Part shown: positions 32,156 to 41,258 of the stretch, piece by piece
Position numbering within the stretch: the first letter of the stretch is position 1
Layout: every line of letters starts with the position of its first letter
Origin: CAYFMH01 sp964344775
GTDB lineage: Bacteria; Patescibacteriota; Gracilibacteria; UBA4473
Reading direction: 5' to 3'
NCBI GenBank assembly: GCA_964344775.1
Contig: CAYFOO010000002.1
Location: forward strand, 1-64,000
Length of the DNA: 64,000 nt
The notes under the pieces: generated by a model
Seen by the model: only the letters and a program-made list of their open reading frames with translations
Databases searched by the model: none
What the model was told of the DNA's origin: nothing
Position numbers and translations under genes: made by a program

Positions 32156-34228
32156 ATGAGTGATTTGAACTCCTTTTTTTCTCCCAAAAACATAGCCGTG
32201 GTTGGAGTTTCCAATTCTTTATCAAAGCTAGGAACTATTATTTTGAAAAATATTCAAGAAGGAGGATTTAGAGGAGATATTTTTGCAGTGAATCCAAAGT
32301 ATGCAGGAGAAGCTCTTTTTGGTGTTTCTTGCGAAGGACAGGTTTCTGACTTCTCCAATTCAATAGACTTGGTAGTGATTGTGGTTCCAGCTAGATTTGT
32401 TTCTGCCGTGGTAGATGATTGTATACAAAATAAAACCAAGAACATTATTATTATTTCTTCTGGATTTGCTGAGATTGGTGAAACGAAGCTAGAAAAGGAG
32501 ATTGTTAACAAATGTCAGCAAAATAAAATTAATCTTCTTGGACCAAATTGTTTGGGAGCGATATTTCCACATGCAAAGATTAACACCAGCTTTTCTGATG
32601 GCTTTCCTCTGAAAGGGAACATTGCGTTTATTTCACAATCTGGAGCGTTTTGTACAGCCATATTAGATTGGGCAGCTCAAAAAGGAATTGGATTTTCTCA
32701 TTTCATTTCTCTGGGGAATAAGGCTGGTTTGTCTGAGATTGAGTTCCTAGAAGCTCTGGCTGATGATCCAAAGGTAAAAATTTTTGCTTTGTATCTCGAA
32801 TCATTGCGAGATGGGCGGAAATTACTCGATTGTCTCTGTAAAATTACTGAGAAGAAGCCGGTAGTGATCCTAGAACCAGGAAAGAGTGAAAAAGCCAAGA
32901 CGGCTATGACATCTCATACAGGTGCCATGACACCGGATTTTCAGGTAGCGAAATCGGCTTTTCGAACTTCTGGAGCAATTCAAGTTTTTTCTATGCGAGC
33001 TATGTTTGGAGTTCTTGAACTTCTACAATTTACTTCCAAGAAAAATCACGGAAAAAATGTAGCAATTTTGACCAATGCGGGAGGGGTGGGGGTTTTGACC
33101 ACGGATTTATTGAAAGAAAATAATCTTCTACTTGCTAATTTTTCTACAAAAACAGAAGCACAACTAAAAAAGGTGCTAACTCCCGAAGCCAGTGTAGAAA
33201 ATCCAGTAGATATCGTGGGAGATGCCGACGCTGCAAGATATCAAAAAGCCTTAGAGGTTCTTTTGTCTGAAAAAGGGGTGGATCAGATTTTGGTTCTTTT
33301 GACCCCTCAGCGGACTACCGAGATTGAAAAAACAGCTTTTTTATTAACACGATACGCCAGACGAACAGACAAAAATATTGTCGCTAGTTTTATTGGAGGA
33401 GAAAGTGTTAGTTTTGAAAAAACCATGTTAGAGGCAGGCAAGGTTCCTGTTTTTGATTTTCCGGCGGATGCGATCAAGGTAATGGGGTTTGTCGCTAACT
33501 ATCGAGAACACCAGAGTTGTAGTAGGAAACCAAAATTAAAACGAACAAAATCTTTGGAAGCTTTATTTAACCTGGCCAAAAAAGAAAAAACCAAAGTTTT
33601 GCCCCAAGAAATGGTGGATCAGATTGTGGGTTTTTATGGTTTTGATGTTTCAAAATCAGCTCATTTTACAGATTTTCAAAAGGCGAAACAATTTATTGAA
33701 AAAATATTTCCGGGAAAAGCGGTACTTAAAATCAGCTCCCCTCAAGCACTTCACAAGACGGAGATGAAGGGGGTATTTCTCAATATTAATTCAACCGAAA
33801 AATTTGAGCATGCCTGGCAAAGTTTAGAAAAATCGATCCAGTTTTATAAATTGAAAAATGCTCAAATTCAGATTCAAAAGCAAATCGAGGCGGGCACAGA
33901 AGTAATTTTGGGCATCAATACAGATCCAAACTTTGGGAAAGTGATGCTGTTTGGTTCGGGGGGAATTTATACAGAGATTTATGCAGACACGACCTTGGGC
34001 GTATTACCGGTTCAGAATTTCCAGAAAATGATAGAGACCACCAAGGTTGCTCAAGTTTTAGCTGGAGCACGAGATGATAAACCAAAGGCGGTGAAACAAT
34101 TAATTCAGACGATGGAGAAGCTACAGCAGTTGGTTTTAGATTTTCCAGAAATCGATTCGATCGATATGAATCCAGTGATCGTGACGGAAGATCGAGCGGT
34201 GTGTGTGGATTTTAAAGTTCTTTTGTGA
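32156..34228 (+). CDS. ADP-forming acyl/acetyl-CoA synthetase, fused alpha-beta
   Basis: A 690-residue NDP-forming acyl-CoA synthetase that makes ATP from acetyl-CoA (or a related acyl-CoA), ADP and phosphate. Order: CoA-binding domain (NIAVVGVSNSLSKLG at 12-26), ligase-CoA domain (LLGPNCLGAIFPH; AFISQSGAFCTAILDWAA), the phospho-histidine region MTSHTGAM (H254), then the beta part with an ATP-grasp fold (KISSPQALHKTEMKGVFLNI; EVILGINTDPNFGKVMLFGSG; DSIDMNPVIV). A fused chain is common in archaea and CPR, where it supports fermentative substrate-level phosphorylation. The start codon lies close behind the previous terminator. Confidence 0.93.
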   Translation: MSDLNSFFSPKNIAVVGVSNSLSKLGTIILKNIQEGGFRGDIFAVNPKYAGEALFGVSCEGQVSDFSNSIDLVVIVVPARFVSAVVDDCIQNKTKNIIIISSGFAEIGETKLEKEIVNKCQQNKINLLGPNCLGAIFPHAKINTSFSDGFPLKGNIAFISQSGAFCTAILDWAAQKGIGFSHFISLGNKAGLSEIEFLEALADDPKVKIFALYLESLRDGRKLLDCLCKITEKKPVVILEPGKSEKAKTAMTSHTGAMTPDFQVAKSAFRTSGAIQVFSMRAMFGVLELLQFTSKKNHGKNVAILTNAGGVGVLTTDLLKENNLLLANFSTKTEAQLKKVLTPEASVENPVDIVGDADAARYQKALEVLLSEKGVDQILVLLTPQRTTEIEKTAFLLTRYARRTDKNIVASFIGGESVSFEKTMLEAGKVPVFDFPADAIKVMGFVANYREHQSCSRKPKLKRTKSLEALFNLAKKEKTKVLPQEMVDQIVGFYGFDVSKSAHFTDFQKAKQFIEKIFPGKAVLKISSPQALHKTEMKGVFLNINSTEKFEHAWQSLEKSIQFYKLKNAQIQIQKQIEAGTEVILGINTDPNFGKVMLFGSGGIYTEIYADTTLGVLPVQNFQKMIETTKVAQVLAGARDDKPKAVKQLIQTMEKLQQLVLDFPEIDSIDMNPVIVTEDRAVCVDFKVLL

Positions 34229-34326
34229 GTATTTAGTATATGGTATATGGTATGTGGGGATTTGTTTAAAAAGTTTTTAAGAAGATCAATCTTTCCCCAT
34301 ATACGAAATACTAAATACCATATACT
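34229..34326. repeat. imperfect inverted word repeat (GTATATGG family)
   Basis: The arms AGTATTTAGTATATGGTATA... (34233-34261) and ...ACTAAATACCATATACT (34296-34328) pair imperfectly, with a central AAAAAGTTTTTAAG. It fills the gap between the synthetase and ruvC. Confidence 0.6.
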
Positions 34327-34797
34327 ATGATTATATTAGGTATCGATCCTGGATATGAGCGATGTGGATTTGCAGTTCTGGAGAAGTCCGGCTCACAACT
34401 TTCACTGCTGAATTTTGGGATTATCAAAACCTCTGCTCAAAAAGATTTCAGCAATCGGTTGTTGGAGATTTCTGAGGATTTTCAATCGCTTCTCGATAAA
34501 TACAAACCGCAGGTGGTATCGATTGAGGACATCTTTTTCGTTCAAAATGTAACGACGGGGATCAAGGTGGCAGAGGTGCGGGGAGCACTTATTTATCTTG
34601 CAAAAAAGCAAGGATGCCAGCTTTGTGAACCAAAACCAGTAGAAGTAAAATCTGCTTTCACGGGAAACGGAAAAGCCAGCAAACCAGAGATGCAAAAGAT
34701 GGCCCAGATGACGTTTCAGCTTGATCAGACGCCAAAACTTGATGATGCAGCGGATGCGATTGCGGTAGGATTTTGGGCGGTTCAAAACTTTCAGTAA
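34327..34797 (+). CDS. ruvC: Holliday junction resolvase RuvC
   Basis: A 156-residue RuvC, cutting Holliday junctions with RuvAB. Catalytic carboxylates are visible: D7 in ILGIDPGYERCGFA, E67 in VVSIEDIFF, and D140/D143 in LDDAADAIAVG. The basic loop and TGNGKASKPEMQKMA block are family-typical. The ATG lies at the end of the inverted word repeat. RuvA and RuvB are not in this window. Confidence 0.95.
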   Translation: MIILGIDPGYERCGFAVLEKSGSQLSLLNFGIIKTSAQKDFSNRLLEISEDFQSLLDKYKPQVVSIEDIFFVQNVTTGIKVAEVRGALIYLAKKQGCQLCEPKPVEVKSAFTGNGKASKPEMQKMAQMTFQLDQTPKLDDAADAIAVGFWAVQNFQ

Positions 34798-34868
34798 ACA
34801 ACTAACAACAAACAACAATCAGTGAAAGTAATTTGAATTTTAAGTTTTTTGGAGTACATATCTGATTG

Positions 34869-35531
34869 ATGTGGCAATCATTTCTTCAGCTTTTTTATTT
34901 TCCTTCGGACATTGCCGCGGCTTTTCGTGGAGATCCGGCACTGCGGGGCAAAGTCTTTGGCTTTATCGAAGTGTGTATGTATCAGGGGGTGTGGGCGATA
35001 TTTTTTCATCGGGTGGCCCATTTTCTTTTTGCCTTTTACATTCCGGTGATTCCGCGGTTTATTTCTCAGGTGAGTCGATTTTTGACTGGGATTGAGATTC
35101 ATCCAGGGGCACGAATTGGTCCTGGATTTTTTATCGATCATGGGATGGGGGTGGTGATCGGAGAGACGGCCGAAATTGGAAAGAATGCTTTGATTTATCA
35201 CCAGGTCACCCTTGGAGGAACCAGTTTAAAAGCCGAAAAACGGCATCCCACCCTGGGGAATAATGTATTGATTGGAGCCGGAGCGAAGCTCTTTGGGCCG
35301 ATCAAGATTGGGAATAATACGCAGATCGGAGGGAGTTCTGTGGTGACGAAGGATGTGCCGGCCAATTGTGTCGTGGTGGGGAACCCTGGGCGGATTATCA
35401 AACGAAATGGGAAAAAACTAGTGACCGAAGAACTCGATCAGGTAAATCTTCCAGATCCGATTTTGGAAGAATTGAAGAAAATTGAAGAACGTTTGATCCA
35501 ACAGTATCATCATCAAAGTCCGAGGAAGTAG
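34869..35531 (+). CDS. cysE: serine O-acetyltransferase (left-handed beta-helix)
   Basis: A 220-residue enzyme. An N-terminal helical region (about 1-65) is followed by hexapeptide repeats: [98 protein letters not shown]. The catalytic-region HP and DHG are kept. It acetylates serine as the first step of cysteine synthesis. ATG at 34869 is chosen over the TTG one codon upstream. CysK is not nearby. Confidence 0.9.
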   Translation: MWQSFLQLFYFPSDIAAAFRGDPALRGKVFGFIEVCMYQGVWAIFFHRVAHFLFAFYIPVIPRFISQVSRFLTGIEIHPGARIGPGFFIDHGMGVVIGETAEIGKNALIYHQVTLGGTSLKAEKRHPTLGNNVLIGAGAKLFGPIKIGNNTQIGGSSVVTKDVPANCVVVGNPGRIIKRNGKKLVTEELDQVNLPDPILEELKKIEERLIQQYHHQSPRK

Positions 35532-35544
35532 GGATAAAATAAAA

Positions 35545-36717
35545 CTAGCTTTTTTGGGGCACACATTTTTTTTGTGTTTGCTCAAAGACACGATGGCAAA
35601 TGGCTCGAATTTGTTTTTTTGTAACTATTTCAAAAACTAATTCATAATTTATTTTTTGCTCAGCCAAAGTCGTTTTATCCACGGTTGTATTAGCAATAGA
35701 TTTTCTCGTTTTTCTTATTTGATTAAGCCCCTCGAGCACTTTTTTTGCAATTGTTGAACGAATATATAGTGCACATTGGCGGCCAAGAGAAGAATCAATT
35801 GAAAAAGAGATGGTATTTTTCTTTTCATATTTATGCTTATGAACTGCATCTACAGAATCTGTTACATAACCTGCTACTTCGGGGAATAAATCCAAGGAGG
35901 TCCCCAAAGCAATATTTTCCAAATACTCTTCGGGAGAAGCATCTTTATCAAGTATTTTTTCTGGAAAAAAATGTTGTGGTTCTTCCATCATCCATCTTCC
36001 GACTCGAGCAAGACTCTTTTTTTCTAGTTCTGGAAGATCGGTGAAACTATCAGGATTAGGATTTCTTCCACTCAAAACCAGAGCTCTGTTCAAGGTATCA
36101 ATAATTGTTTTTTTGCCCCAGTAGGGTCGGAATTGAAAAAGTGCTTCATAATGTGGAGCGGTGGTAGTTCTTTTTTCAGGGGGAGTTTGTTGCCATTCGT
36201 ATTGATGTAGACAGAATCTTCCTAGCTCTGCAGCTGGGCCAATAAATTTGTCTAAATCAAATTCTCGTACATCCTCTAGATTTATAGGATCATGCACATG
36301 TTTTTTCACTCGTTTATTCCAGATTTCTCCAACATTGCTATCAAAAACATTAAGTTCCCAGATTTTTATTTGTTCTGGTGAAAGCCAGTCTTTTAATTTA
36401 GTTAAAAAATATCTGTCCAAATGTACTTTTAAAACACGAACCGCATAGGCATTACTTTGATCAAAACTTAACCCGAGTTTTAATCGAAGAAAGAAGCGTT
36501 GTAAATTTCTATCAGAGGTTGAGGGCAAATTTTCTGGTAATAAATTATTTTCTTTTTGTCTTTCAATAATTTTATCGTCCAAACAGACAGGGCTGGATAA
36601 AAATACTCCTACATCTCTATTTGTTTTTTCCTGTGCTGCAACTACACGATCATCCTTCCAAGTGAGAGAAGGAAGTTTTTCTGGAGGTCGCAGATCTAAA
36701 TCAAGCTGCTCAGTCAT
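35545..36717 (-). CDS. hypothetical protein
   Basis: A 390-residue, probably cytosolic, helix-rich protein without signal peptide or membrane segments. Notable stretches are the N-terminal QLDLDLRPPEKLPSL, RNLQRFFLRLKLGLSFDQSN, LHQYEWQQTPPEKRT and the basic C-terminus ICHRVFEQTQKKCVPQKS. Scattered HVH and RHVFEQ-like residues do not form a motif I know. It converges with cysE (13-bp gap) and is divergent from the FemAB-type gene. Function unknown. Confidence 0.7.
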   Translation of the reverse strand: MTEQLDLDLRPPEKLPSLTWKDDRVVAAQEKTNRDVGVFLSSPVCLDDKIIERQKENNLLPENLPSTSDRNLQRFFLRLKLGLSFDQSNAYAVRVLKVHLDRYFLTKLKDWLSPEQIKIWELNVFDSNVGEIWNKRVKKHVHDPINLEDVREFDLDKFIGPAAELGRFCLHQYEWQQTPPEKRTTTAPHYEALFQFRPYWGKKTIIDTLNRALVLSGRNPNPDSFTDLPELEKKSLARVGRWMMEEPQHFFPEKILDKDASPEEYLENIALGTSLDLFPEVAGYVTDSVDAVHKHKYEKKNTISFSIDSSLGRQCALYIRSTIAKKVLEGLNQIRKTRKSIANTTVDKTTLAEQKINYELVFEIVTKKQIRAICHRVFEQTQKKCVPQKS

Positions 36718-36806
36718 TTTAATAAAATAATTATAATTAAAAATCTAATTATGTCAATTTTATTCATTGGCCATATCCTCCATTAATACTAAAATCTCAA
36801 AAGGCG

Positions 36807-37871
36807 ATGAATTTTGAATTTTTTGAATTTTCCGAGAAAGAAAAAGGTGCGTGGGATGATTTTGTCATTCATCATCCATACGGCTCTGTGCATCAGATTT
36901 CCGATTGGAAATCTTTCCAAGAAAAAATACCAGGACGGGAGCAAGTTTTTGGATTTGGAGTTCGAGATACAGATTCTGGGGCAATTTTGGCGACCACATT
37001 TGCCGTTCGGATGGAGATGGGCGTACTGGGGAAGTTTTGGTTTTATTCTGCTCGTGGGCCGGTTTTTGATCCAGATCAAAGTCTGGAAGCAGGGATTTTT
37101 TTGATCGAACAAGTTTCCAAAAAACTAAAAGAAGCAGGGGGAGTTTTTTGGCGAATTGATCCGTATTTTTCGGAAAATGATTATCATTTACTTTCAAAAG
37201 CGAGATTGGGAAATCTCGCTTTCCGGTTTCTTCCTGCCACGCAAAATTATCAACCGGAAAATACCCTGGAGATCGATCTTTCCAAATCTGATGATGAAAT
37301 TATGGCCGGGATGAAAAGAAAAGGACGATACAACATTAATTTAGCACGAAAAAAGGGAGTAAAAATAAAAGCGATTTCCGGAAACGAAGTAACCGAAAAA
37401 GATATCAACGATTTTTGGAAGTTGAATAATGAAACCACTACTCGTGACAAATTTGCGAGTCACGGAAAAGATTATTATCAAAACTTTTGTCAGCTGCTTT
37501 CCGATTATTCAATTTTGTTTTTTGCAGAAGCGGAGGATGGCACTCGAATCGCTTCCGCGATTTCTACTTTTTGTGGCAAAAAAGCCATTTATTATTTCGG
37601 AGCCTCGACTTCAGATCCAGATTATCGAAACTTGATGGCTCCCTACCTGCTCCAGTGGGAGATGATGCAGTACGCCAAAACAAAAGGTTGTACGTCTTAT
37701 GACTTTCTCGGGATTGCTCCAGAAAATGAGCCCAATCATCCGTACGCAGGAATTTCAGAATTCAAATGGAAATTTGGTGGAGAGAGGAAGGTGTATGCTT
37801 CAGGGAGAGAGATTGTTTTTTCATCCTTGTGGTACAATATTTATAAGCTGGCAAAGAGAATTAAAAATTAA
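36807..37871 (+). CDS. FemAB/FemX-type peptidoglycan bridge aminoacyltransferase
   Basis: A 354-residue GNAT-like double-domain transferase. Blocks: HHPYGSVHQISDWKSFQE (about 22-39), VFWRIDPYFSEND, MKRKGRYNINLARKKGVKIK, and the C-terminal YYFGASTSDPDYRNLMAPYL, SYDFLGIAPENEPNHPYAGI and EFKWKFGGE, which is the FemAB C-terminal signature. These enzymes add amino acids from aminoacyl-tRNA to the lipid II stem peptide. It is a single gene. Substrate amino acid unknown. Confidence 0.9.
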   Translation: MNFEFFEFSEKEKGAWDDFVIHHPYGSVHQISDWKSFQEKIPGREQVFGFGVRDTDSGAILATTFAVRMEMGVLGKFWFYSARGPVFDPDQSLEAGIFLIEQVSKKLKEAGGVFWRIDPYFSENDYHLLSKARLGNLAFRFLPATQNYQPENTLEIDLSKSDDEIMAGMKRKGRYNINLARKKGVKIKAISGNEVTEKDINDFWKLNNETTTRDKFASHGKDYYQNFCQLLSDYSILFFAEAEDGTRIASAISTFCGKKAIYYFGASTSDPDYRNLMAPYLLQWEMMQYAKTKGCTSYDFLGIAPENEPNHPYAGISEFKWKFGGERKVYASGREIVFSSLWYNIYKLAKRIKN

Positions 37872-37970
37872 AAGCAAGGGATTTTTACTTTTTTGAAATT
37901 TATTTTTATTTGACAATTAATAAGTTCTGTGGTACAAATTCTCTGAATTTATTTTTAAGCTTTCCTAAAC

Positions 37971-38753
37971 ATGAAAAGTACTACTGAAAAATTGTTTTTG
38001 GATCTTGTTGACGAACGAGAGCAAGCGAAAATAGAAAGACGTGAATCCCTGCGAAACAAATGCCTTTATGGGACATTTGAAACTTTTTTGAGTGTCGTAG
38101 TATTGATAGAAAAAATGAGGACAAAAATTCCAAAAGAGTTTTTGATTATTGCCGAAAAAGCAGAACCATTAGAAGAAGAGATAAAAGCTATTTTTGGTAA
38201 TAGCATAGGTTTTCTTATCGAGAAAATGATGGATCGACAAGAAGACAAACAAAAATTTAAAAGTTATCAATACAGAAAATGGAAAGAATTAGTACCAGAA
38301 AAAGCAAAAGATAGAGTTGGGAATGAATGGGCAGGGCATTTTTTTGTGAAAAAAGTAGGCCTTAATTTTTTGCTTTCATGTGGAGTCATAGCTCCTTTCG
38401 TAGTTAAAATTTGCGAAGAAGCAAACCTTGATCAAGATACAACCAATGGAATTGGATTGGCTACTGCATTTTTTACCTTTATGGGAGTTATGGCTTCTGG
38501 ATTTGCTGATGGTGCAAAGTTTGAAAAAAAAGCCGTTCAAAAAGCCGCTGAGATAAGATTTGAACTGGGACAAGATTTCGAGTGGCTGCAAGGTTTAATT
38601 AAAGAATGGGAAAAAGGAATTTATGGTTTTGAAACTATGCCAGAAGCCTTCAAAAGAATGGAGAAATTACTAGAAGAAGCTGAACAAAAAGCCAATGTGG
38701 ATGATTTTAGAACTGGAGTAGAAGCAGTTAAAAAAGAAGTAGGAATAATTTAA
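37971..38753 (+). CDS. hypothetical membrane protein
   Basis: A 260-residue protein. The N-terminal half is charged and helical (ERRESLRNKC, MMDRQEDKQKFKSYQYRK); two hydrophobic helices lie at about 124-142 (LNFLLSCGVIAPFVVKIC) and 155-175 (GIGLATAFFTFMGVMASGFA); the C-terminal 80 residues are again charged and coiled-coil-like (EEAEQKANVDDFRTGVEAVK). A pair of helices flanked by coiled coils suggests a membrane-bound oligomer. No family recognised. Confidence 0.7.
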   Translation: MKSTTEKLFLDLVDEREQAKIERRESLRNKCLYGTFETFLSVVVLIEKMRTKIPKEFLIIAEKAEPLEEEIKAIFGNSIGFLIEKMMDRQEDKQKFKSYQYRKWKELVPEKAKDRVGNEWAGHFFVKKVGLNFLLSCGVIAPFVVKICEEANLDQDTTNGIGLATAFFTFMGVMASGFADGAKFEKKAVQKAAEIRFELGQDFEWLQGLIKEWEKGIYGFETMPEAFKRMEKLLEEAEQKANVDDFRTGVEAVKKEVGII

Positions 38754-38805
38754 TAGAAACTCTTTTCCCGCTCTGATTCTTCTTCTGGGACATTTGATCT
38801 TCGCT

Positions 38806-38833
38806 GGTTTTTCTCCAAGCTTAGAGAAAAACC
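38806..38833. repeat. palindromic hairpin GGTTTTTCTC/GAGAAAAACC
   Basis: Ten-base perfect arms flank CAAGCTTA. It lies in the 145-bp gap between the membrane protein and the DUF559 gene. There is no T run after it, so it is probably not a terminator. Confidence 0.65.
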
Positions 38834-38898
38834 TTCCGAGGCAATATCCAAATTAGTAGCTGAATTATCTCGAGAGGAAAAGAGTTTCAAAATAGAAT

Positions 38899-39258
38899 AT
38901 GCGTACGGAAGTCCTAGAATGCGTTCGAGAGCTTAGGAAAAACTCAACTCCTGCTGAAAAAATCTTTTGGGAAATGGTTCGGGCAAAAAGATTTTTTGGG
39001 AAAAAATTTGTAAGACAGCAGGCTTTTATTTTTGATTATGAAGGAGAAAAAAGGTTTTTTGTAGCTGATTTTTATTGTGCAGAAAAGAAATTGATTATAG
39101 AAATTGATGGGAAAATTCACGAATCACAAAAAGAAAAAGATCTGATACGAACTGAAATTCTTAATTTATTGGGCTTGAAAGTGGTTCGTTTTACTAATGA
39201 AGAAGTATATAATGATCTAGAAATGGTTAAATTGCAGTTGGCAACATTAGTTCAATAA
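38899..39258 (+). CDS. DUF559 family endonuclease-like protein
   Basis: A 119-residue protein of the DUF559 (Vsr/MutH-related PD-(D/E)xK) family. Typical blocks: ELRKNSTPAEKIFWEMVRAK, FFGKKFVRQQAFIFDY, FFVADFYCAEKKLIIEIDGK with the candidate metal-binding D and E, then IHESQKEKDLIRTEILNLLG and VVRFTNEEV. Members are widespread, often near repeats; the substrate is unknown. It lies 21 bp before rnhA on the same strand. Confidence 0.88.
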   Translation: MRTEVLECVRELRKNSTPAEKIFWEMVRAKRFFGKKFVRQQAFIFDYEGEKRFFVADFYCAEKKLIIEIDGKIHESQKEKDLIRTEILNLLGLKVVRFTNEEVYNDLEMVKLQLATLVQ

Positions 39259-39279
39259 AATTTCATTTTTAATTTTAGC

Positions 39280-39732
39280 ATGAACACACTCTTTGATAAC
39301 ATGGACTCGAAAGCTTCTAAAAAAACTACACGTGTAGGAAAACTTTTCTGCGACGGAGGAAGTCGTGGAAATCCCGGGATTGCTGGTGGAGGAGCGGTGC
39401 TTTATGACGAAAAAAATAAAGAAATTGGCCGAGATGGCGTTTTTTGCGGTATCACCACCAACAATGTGGCGGAATATTCTGGAATGATCTGTGGGATGAA
39501 TTTAGCTTTGGAAAAGGGGATCACCGATTTGGAAGTATTTCTCGATTCCAAATTAGCCGTAGAACAAATGAACGGACAGTGGAAAGTAAAAAATGCCGGA
39601 CTCAAACCACTTTTTGAAAAAGCCAAAATAACCGCTGATAAATTCCAAAAAATCACTTTTAAACACGTTCCCAGAGCCAAAAATGAAGTCGCCGATGCGA
39701 TTGCAAACAAGGTGATGGACGAAAATTCATAA
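39280..39732 (+). CDS. rnhA: ribonuclease HI
   Basis: A 150-residue RNase H that degrades RNA in RNA-DNA hybrids. The acidic catalytic set is seen at D25 (LFCDGGSRGNPG), E65 (NNVAEYSGM), D89 (VFLDSKLAVEQ) and D139 (NEVADAIAN). The first about 18 residues are extra and could be skipped by starting at the internal ATG 39301. No extra domain. Confidence 0.93.
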   Translation: MNTLFDNMDSKASKKTTRVGKLFCDGGSRGNPGIAGGGAVLYDEKNKEIGRDGVFCGITTNNVAEYSGMICGMNLALEKGITDLEVFLDSKLAVEQMNGQWKVKNAGLKPLFEKAKITADKFQKITFKHVPRAKNEVADAIANKVMDENS

Positions 39733-39749
39733 AATTCACAGTAAAACGC

Positions 39750-39777
39750 TTGACACGCCGACCCGAATAGATAGAAT
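39750..39777 (+). promoter_or_regulatory. rRNA promoter
   Basis: A consensus TTGACA (39750-39755), 16-base spacer, TAGAAT (39772-39777). It predicts a start near 39784, upstream of the 23S. Between promoter and 23S the transcript holds an imperfect GCTCTGCC...GGCAGGAGC hairpin and no 16S. Confidence 0.75.
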
Positions 39778-40402
39778 CGGCCAGCTCTGCCCACTGAATA
39801 AGTGGCAGGAGCGGTGATCTTTTACATGTCGTTTGTGTTTAAAATTAGTAAAATAGTAAAGTAAAGACTTCTAAATATGTTTTCTGTGATTTACTCACTG
39901 AAGCATAATCAAGTCTGAGTATTGAAAAATTAATAACAGGTGTATAACGGATCCCTTGACTGATGTTTCCGATAAAGGACGTTGACAAGTTACGATAAGC
40001 CTCGGCGAGCGACTAATCACGCTATGACCCGTGGATCTCCGAATGGGAAAACCCATCCAATTTATTGGAAACTATGTACCCAAATCCATTAAGTACATAG
40101 AGGAAAGTCGGCGAACTGAAATATCTCAGTAGCCGGAAAAAAGAAATCAACAGAGATTCCCTTAGTAGTGACGAGCGGACAGGGACTAGCCCAAACCTCA
40201 CTTCCGTAGTGGGGGGTTGTAGGACTTCAATATCTCCTTTCATTATATAGAAAAAAACTCTGGAAAGTGTTGCCATAGAGGGTGATAGCCCCGTATTCGA
40301 AATGTATTGAAAGCAGTAGAAGTATCCTGAGTAGGTTCGGACACGTGAAATCCGGATTGAATCTGGGTGGACCACCATCCAAGGCTAAAGAAAACATCAG
40401 AT

Positions 40403-40445
<43 letters not shown>

Positions 40446-40497
40446 GGGAAGGGGAGTGAAATAGATTGTGAAATTGTACACTTATAAGGAGTAGGAG

Positions 40498-40625
40498 GTC
40501 GTTTCTCTCTGTGGTCGAAACGAAATTTCAAATTACAAATTACAAATTTCAAAAATAAGGAATTTCCTTTTTTGGATTTTGGTTTTTGGATTTTTTTATT
40601 TCCGCTCGAGCATAGCGAGAAGCGG
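40498..40625 (+). other. AT-rich insertion in 23S helix 25 region
   Basis: Between GGAGTAGGAGG and GGCTGACTGCGTGCC, where E. coli has a short helix, about 120 bases are inserted. They contain AAATTTCAAATTACAAATT words, AAGGAATTTCCTT, TTTTTTGGATTTTGG and a GC-rich CCGCTCGAGC...GCGAGAAGCGG hairpin. The words resemble intergenic repeats elsewhere. No ORF or intron core was seen; whether it is spliced or retained is unknown. Confidence 0.6.
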
Positions 40626-41123
40626 CTGACTGCGTGCCTTTTGTAGAATGAGCCAACGAGTTAGCTGTATGGGGCAGGTTAAGGCAGTATCAGCCGAAAT
40701 CATAGCGAAAGCGAGTCTGAAAAGGCGAAGCACGTCTCATGCACTAGACCCGAAACCAGGTGAGCTTACCATGGGCAGGTTGAACCCCGAGTAACATCGG
40801 GGGGAGGACCGAACCACCGACTGCAGCAAAAGTCTTGGATGACCTGTGGTAAGAGCTGAAATTGTTATCGAACCTGGAGATAGCTGGTTCTCTCCGAAAT
40901 ATATTTAGGTATAGCCTCCAGTTACTAGCAGAAGAGGTAGAGCACTGTTTGGGGAAGGGCGACAAACACTCGTACCAACTCTTAGCAAACTTCGAATACT
41001 TCTGTGATTGTCTGGGGAGTCAGGCTGCGACAGCGAAGTGCCGTAGCCGCGAGGAAAAGAGTCCAGACCGCCGTCTAAGGTCCCTAATATCATCTCAGTG
41101 GGAAAGGATGTAAGATTGTTTAA

Positions 41124-41162
<39 letters not shown>

Positions 41163-41240
41163 AAGTGCGTAATAGCTCACTGGTCGAACGATTTTGCGCC
41201 TAAAATACAACGGGGCTTAAGATGATAACCGAAGACGCGG

Positions 41241-41258
41241 ATCCCGACTTGTCGGGAT
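41241..41258. repeat. TCCCGA palindrome inside 23S rRNA
   Basis: ATCCCGAC-TT-GTCGGGAT is a perfect 18-bp palindrome at the tip of a 23S hairpin (before GGTAGGAGAGCGTT). The same family occurs at 4393, 20828, 53106 and 61998. Confidence 0.75.
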
